Shown: positions 61,426 through 64,000 of the stretch, piece by piece | How positions within the stretch are numbered: position 1 is the first letter of the stretch | Layout: each line of letters begins with the position of its first letter | Source of the DNA: Shinella zoogloeoides | Lineage (GTDB): Bacteria; Pseudomonadota; Alphaproteobacteria; Rhizobiales; Rhizobiaceae | DNA: 64,000 nucleotides | Reading direction: 5' to 3' | NCBI RefSeq assembly: GCF_022682305.1 | Contig: NZ_CP093530.1 | Coordinates: forward strand, 81,387 to 145,386 | Translations under genes and position numbers: made by a program | Notes under the pieces: generated by a model | Told to the model about the DNA's origin: nothing | The model's database searches: none | Seen by the model: only the letters and a program-made list of their open reading frames with translations

Positions 61426-61664
61426 TCTTCTCCTGCGACCGCTGCGGCGAAACCTGGCCGGACCATCCCGTCACCCGCGTCCCCTGCCCTACCTGCAGGG
61501 TGGGCGTCGGGAGATGGTGCCTCCGGCCGTCCGGGCATCGCGCCACCGAGCTGCATATCGATCGTGAGCATGCCGCACTCGCCGCCGGTGTTCTTCGCAA
61601 ATGTCCTGGTCCGGTTGGCGCTCCAGCGCCGCCGAAGGGCGGGCAGTTCATCCTCGACTTATAG
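61422..61664 (+). CDS. Small zinc-ribbon protein
   Basis: An 80-residue protein with two CxxC knuckles (SCDRCGETWP and VPCPTCRVGVG) and the phrase WCLRPSGHRATELHIDREH. A cysteine pair plus PSG...H..R resembles a short zinc finger common in phages and plasmids. It probably binds zinc and nucleic acid. Last gene of the overlapping quartet. Confidence 0.7.
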   Translation: MIFSCDRCGETWPDHPVTRVPCPTCRVGVGRWCLRPSGHRATELHIDREHAALAAGVLRKCPGPVGAPAPPKGGQFILDL

Positions 61665-61724
61665 CGCCGCCCCCAGTGCCGGCGTCCATCCCCATCATCA
61701 TTGCGAGTTTCCACGGAGGAGACC

Positions 61725-62069
61725 ATGAAGACCTGTACGATAGAAACGATGTACCGCGGGCCGAACTATCGCCAGGGGACGCACTCTGCGGACACCGTAG
61801 AGGACGCCTGCCGTCTGGCCATCGCCGACGAGGACTGGACCGGCGCGCTTCCCGATTCCGACAATGCCGGCGAAACCTACGTCATCAAGGCATGGGAACG
61901 CGCAGATGCTGCCTATTCCGGGCCGGCGGGCGACGCTCCCGAGGTGTTCAGCGAAATGGCCTATCACAAGGCCGAGCTGTTCGAGGAACTCGTCGCGCTG
62001 CTGCAGGAGCCCGCGCAGCCATGGGCATCTCGGAGTAGGAACTCAGGACCTGAGTGCCCCGCGCCATGA
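61725..62069 (+). CDS. Hypothetical plasmid protein
   Basis: A 114-residue acidic protein (MKTCTIETMYRGPNYRQGTH, DTVEDACRLAIADEDWTGAL). GGAGGAGACC precedes the ATG at 61725; an in-frame start 24 bases upstream is less likely. The first 40 residues look like a small compact beta-alpha domain. No family recognised. Confidence 0.62.
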   Translation: MKTCTIETMYRGPNYRQGTHSADTVEDACRLAIADEDWTGALPDSDNAGETYVIKAWERADAAYSGPAGDAPEVFSEMAYHKAELFEELVALLQEPAQPWASRSRNSGPECPAP

Positions 62070-62642
62070 TGGTCCTGGCGAAGGCCGGTGCGATCGGTCG
62101 GGATGCTGCAAGCGCACCTTCAGGATACCTTCGGCCTTGTCGGGGACTCTCAGGACGAGGCAGTCGAGCGTGGCCACGCGCCGCCAATGCTAGTCGACAG
62201 GACGTCTGCCCCTCGCATTGCGATCAGGACTGATCGCCAGCGGCATCTGGTTCGGCCGGACCGGGTTAGACCATGAGTCGCTGATCGGCGCGGGAGGCGT
62301 CAGGGTGAGGACGTTCGCGACCATCGATTTCCTTTCGGTTCGGGCGATGAGCCAACCCCTTGCCGGAGCACCCTTCGGTTCTGCACGGTCGTAATCCGGC
62401 GGCCGGTCGTTTCAAGGCCGCTGCGCGCCGCGTTGCGGCCGGTTCACCCTCCCTTCGCAAGGCGAGCCCGCGTCCCGCGCAGGGGCTGTGCCCCCGCTTG
62501 ACCGCAAGCCCGCCTTTCTCGCTCAGGCGCCCCGGACCTGTGAAAGCGACCGTCTGACCACCGGCTTTTCTCGACCGCACCGAAGGGCGCTCCGGCAAGG
62601 GGCCGGCGCAAGCCTTCGGAGAAAACCAGAAGGAAATCGAAA
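62070..62642 (+). other. Long GC-rich leader without a supported gene
   Basis: About 570 bases. Overlapping open frames on both strands are low-complexity Arg/Ala/Gly/Pro products typical of GC-rich non-coding DNA. It resembles the other long leaders of this block (GC-rich with inverted segments such as GGGGCTGTGCCCC near 62483) and leads into the 62643 gene. Confidence 0.5.
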
Positions 62643-63227
62643 ATGGCCAAGTCAGCAACCTCCCGCCCGTCCGCCCGCGTCGTCCAGCTCCGCAAGGGTG
62701 CAACCCTCGAAATGGTCCGGCTGACCTGCCCTGATGCCGCCCAGGCGATGCGGATCGCCGAAAGCTTCGGGACGGCCGTCGTCGACGGCGACGGCGTGCG
62801 CGACACGCACGAGCGTCTCATCCTCGAAACCGTCGACGCTCTGTCCGAAGGCCTCGGAGAGCGCGCGATGCAGATCCACCTGCAGCGCATCGTCGGAGCC
62901 TACGTCGGATCCGCCCATGGCGCCGGCCAGTTCTACTCGCGCGCCGTGACGGAAGCCCGCGACGCTACGGCCAAGGCCGCCAGCGACGCCCGCGACGACG
63001 ACCGGGACGGCATTGTCGGTTACGACAGTTCCGCCCAGCGCAAGCGGGAATTCGCCGCCGACATGGGTGTCCAGGCATTCTCGCTCCGCATGGCCGCCGA
63101 AGGTGCGGTTGCAGCCTACGAATACGCCGTCGGGGAAAGCTGGAAGCCGTTCGATCGTCCGGTCGACAATCCCGGCCAGACGCTCGACCGCAAGGCGGCC
63201 GAAGCGCAGATGGACGCGCTGGGTTGA
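62643..63227 (+). CDS. Hypothetical plasmid protein
   Basis: A 194-residue, Ala-rich soluble protein with acidic centre (AASDARDDDRDGIVGYDSSA) and helical flanks (AQAMRIAESFGTAVVDGDGV, QAFSLRMAAEGAVAAYEYAV). It starts after GAAGGAAATCGAAA and is followed by a clear terminator, so it ends the plus-strand block. No family recognised. Confidence 0.68.
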   Translation: MAKSATSRPSARVVQLRKGATLEMVRLTCPDAAQAMRIAESFGTAVVDGDGVRDTHERLILETVDALSEGLGERAMQIHLQRIVGAYVGSAHGAGQFYSRAVTEARDATAKAASDARDDDRDGIVGYDSSAQRKREFAADMGVQAFSLRMAAEGAVAAYEYAVGESWKPFDRPVDNPGQTLDRKAAEAQMDALG

Positions 63228-63234
63228 GCGATCA

Positions 63235-63259
63235 GGCGGGGCTTCGGCCCCGCCTTTTT
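63235..63259 (+). terminator. Rho-independent terminator
   Basis: GGCGGGGC-TTCG-GCCCCGCC followed by TTTTT: an 8-bp GC stem with a UUCG tetraloop. It closes the plus-strand block eight bases after the 62643-63227 gene. Confidence 0.92.
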
Positions 63260-63351
63260 CCTTCATGCACCCATTGACCGCCGCAGAGTTGGTCGCCGAG
63301 GCTTGGATGTACCGCAATAGTCGGTCGAAAACCCCGGTCAGCGGTTTCTCG

Positions 63352-63825
63352 CTATCGTGGTTTTCTGGACTTTTGACTCAGCGGAAACTCCGCCGGATCG
63401 TCGGCCCATGGATCGAAGACGACCGCGCCTGAATGGCGGGTGTCCTTCACATTCCGCGTGACGAGATAAAGGTCAGTCTCGATTGCGGTCGCCGCCAAGA
63501 GCGTATCGATCACGGGCGGCGGATGCCCGGTGGCTTTCTTGACCTCTCCCGATATGCGTCCCCAGAGCCGCACGGCCTCGTCGCGCAGGGAAAGCACGCG
63601 ATCGCCAAACCGATCCGCGAGAGCATCCCTCGATGCGATATAGCGCGAGCGATCGGGATGGTCGTTCGGCAGGTTACATATGCCCTTGTCGTATTCGGCG
63701 AGTGTCAGGATGCTGAGATGGAACGTCTCCTCGTCCTGGCTTGCTGCCCATGCTTTGACCGAGGGAGCGCCCTGCGGGTTGATCAGCGCGGCCACCACAT
63801 TGGTATCGAGTAGCCAGCCTCTCAC
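63352..63825 (-). CDS. vapC: VapC-type PIN-domain toxin ribonuclease
   Basis: A 157-residue PIN protein. Acidic active-site residues are Asp7 (LLDTNVV), Glu44 (LTLAEYDKG), Asp107 (VIDTLLAATA) and probably Asp128. Such toxins cut tRNA or rRNA when their antitoxin is lost. It starts with GTG overlapping the stop of the antitoxin gene (GTGA), the usual antitoxin-first order. Probably a plasmid-stabilising module. Confidence 0.92.
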   Translation of the reverse strand: MRGWLLDTNVVAALINPQGAPSVKAWAASQDEETFHLSILTLAEYDKGICNLPNDHPDRSRYIASRDALADRFGDRVLSLRDEAVRLWGRISGEVKKATGHPPPVIDTLLAATAIETDLYLVTRNVKDTRHSGAVVFDPWADDPAEFPLSQKSRKPR

Positions 63826-64000
63826 AGCTCGACATCCCGACCGTGGTCGGCTTCGCGGTCGAGATCCAGTCCGCCGAGATGCAATGCCTCCATGAAGTTG
63901 ACGAACGGTACACGAGGCGCAGCAGGTGACAGGCGCTCGAACTCCTCGACGCTCATGATGACGACAGCGTCATGTCCCCGAACGGTTATGCGTTGCGGAC
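63822..64000 (-). CDS. Phd/YefM-type antitoxin (partial)
   Basis: The C-terminal 58 residues of the antitoxin paired with VapC; the start lies beyond the right edge. The readable part RITVRGHDAVVIMSVEEFER is the characteristic strand-helix of Phd/YefM antitoxins, and the following segment (NFMEALHLGGLDLDRE) would wrap the toxin. It should also repress the operon. Confidence 0.85.
   Translation of the reverse strand, partial: PQRITVRGHDAVVIMSVEEFERLSPAAPRVPFVNFMEALHLGGLDLDREADHGRDVEL

Noticed and set aside
1..64000. tRNA, rRNA or CRISPR arrays
   Set aside because: I saw no cloverleaf ends, rRNA sequence or regularly spaced direct repeats.

Overview
The base composition (GC-rich), codon use and gene repertoire point to a replicon of a rhizobial alphaproteobacterium (Rhizobiales: Rhizobium, Agrobacterium, Ensifer or Shinella-like). 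The gene types that suggest this are an Aap-type general amino-acid ABC transporter, a pseudoazurin, a PraR-like XRE regulator, DUF1419/toprim/ParB-like plasmid genes and rhizobial IS630/IS3 elements. No rRNA, tRNA, ribosomal protein or replication-initiator gene is visible. This and the mosaic of accessory modules suggest a large plasmid or genomic island; that is an inference.

Layout. 0-4 kb: a dipeptide-type ABC transporter (ATPase cut by the window edge, two permeases, binding protein), then a small XRE regulator with a palindrome abutting its start. 4.6-8 kb: a LuxR-type regulator with no luxI in the window, a methyltransferase-like gene carrying an in-frame stop, and an unrecognised 471-residue protein. 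8-16.7 kb: an amidase, two flavoprotein oxidoreductases, a PCu(A)C-like protein, a zinc-type CDF exporter, a DUF882 peptidase-like protein and an L,D-transpeptidase. 16.9-23.3 kb: a LysR regulator divergent from metC-aapJQMP, apparently a sulfur amino acid uptake and cleavage operon.

23.4-45 kb is a metal and envelope island. It holds pseudoazurin, CopC/CopD, a transglutaminase-like peptidase, an IS630 element, a MAPEG protein, a DsbA/PpiC/YafK/YkuD/LspA operon, a nickel/cobalt-type MFS exporter with its DmeR-like repressor, a ZIP transporter coupled to a two-domain multicopper oxidase opposite mntR, a DsbB/DsbA pair, two Sco proteins, a PCu(A)C chaperone, two MerR regulators, CopZ, a frameshifted P-type ATPase with a CSC metal site, and a TlpA-like thioredoxin. 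Five MerR-type promoters (TTGACC, 19-bp spacer, central palindrome) tie much of the right half together. The likely common theme is copper and heavy-metal handling coupled to periplasmic thiol chemistry and cell-wall cross-linking.

45-47 kb holds an IS3 (IS51-like) element and gene debris. 47.4-63.2 kb is a plasmid DNA-metabolism block, almost entirely on the + strand: a toprim protein, DUF1419, several unknown proteins, a 1703-residue methyltransferase-helicase resembling phage DarB-type anti-restriction proteins, a divergent PraR-like regulator, a ParB-like protein, a DUF7007-like protein and a zinc-ribbon protein. Many of its genes follow long GC-rich leaders with hairpins, one of which recurs. 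The window ends in a VapC-type toxin with its antitoxin cut by the edge.
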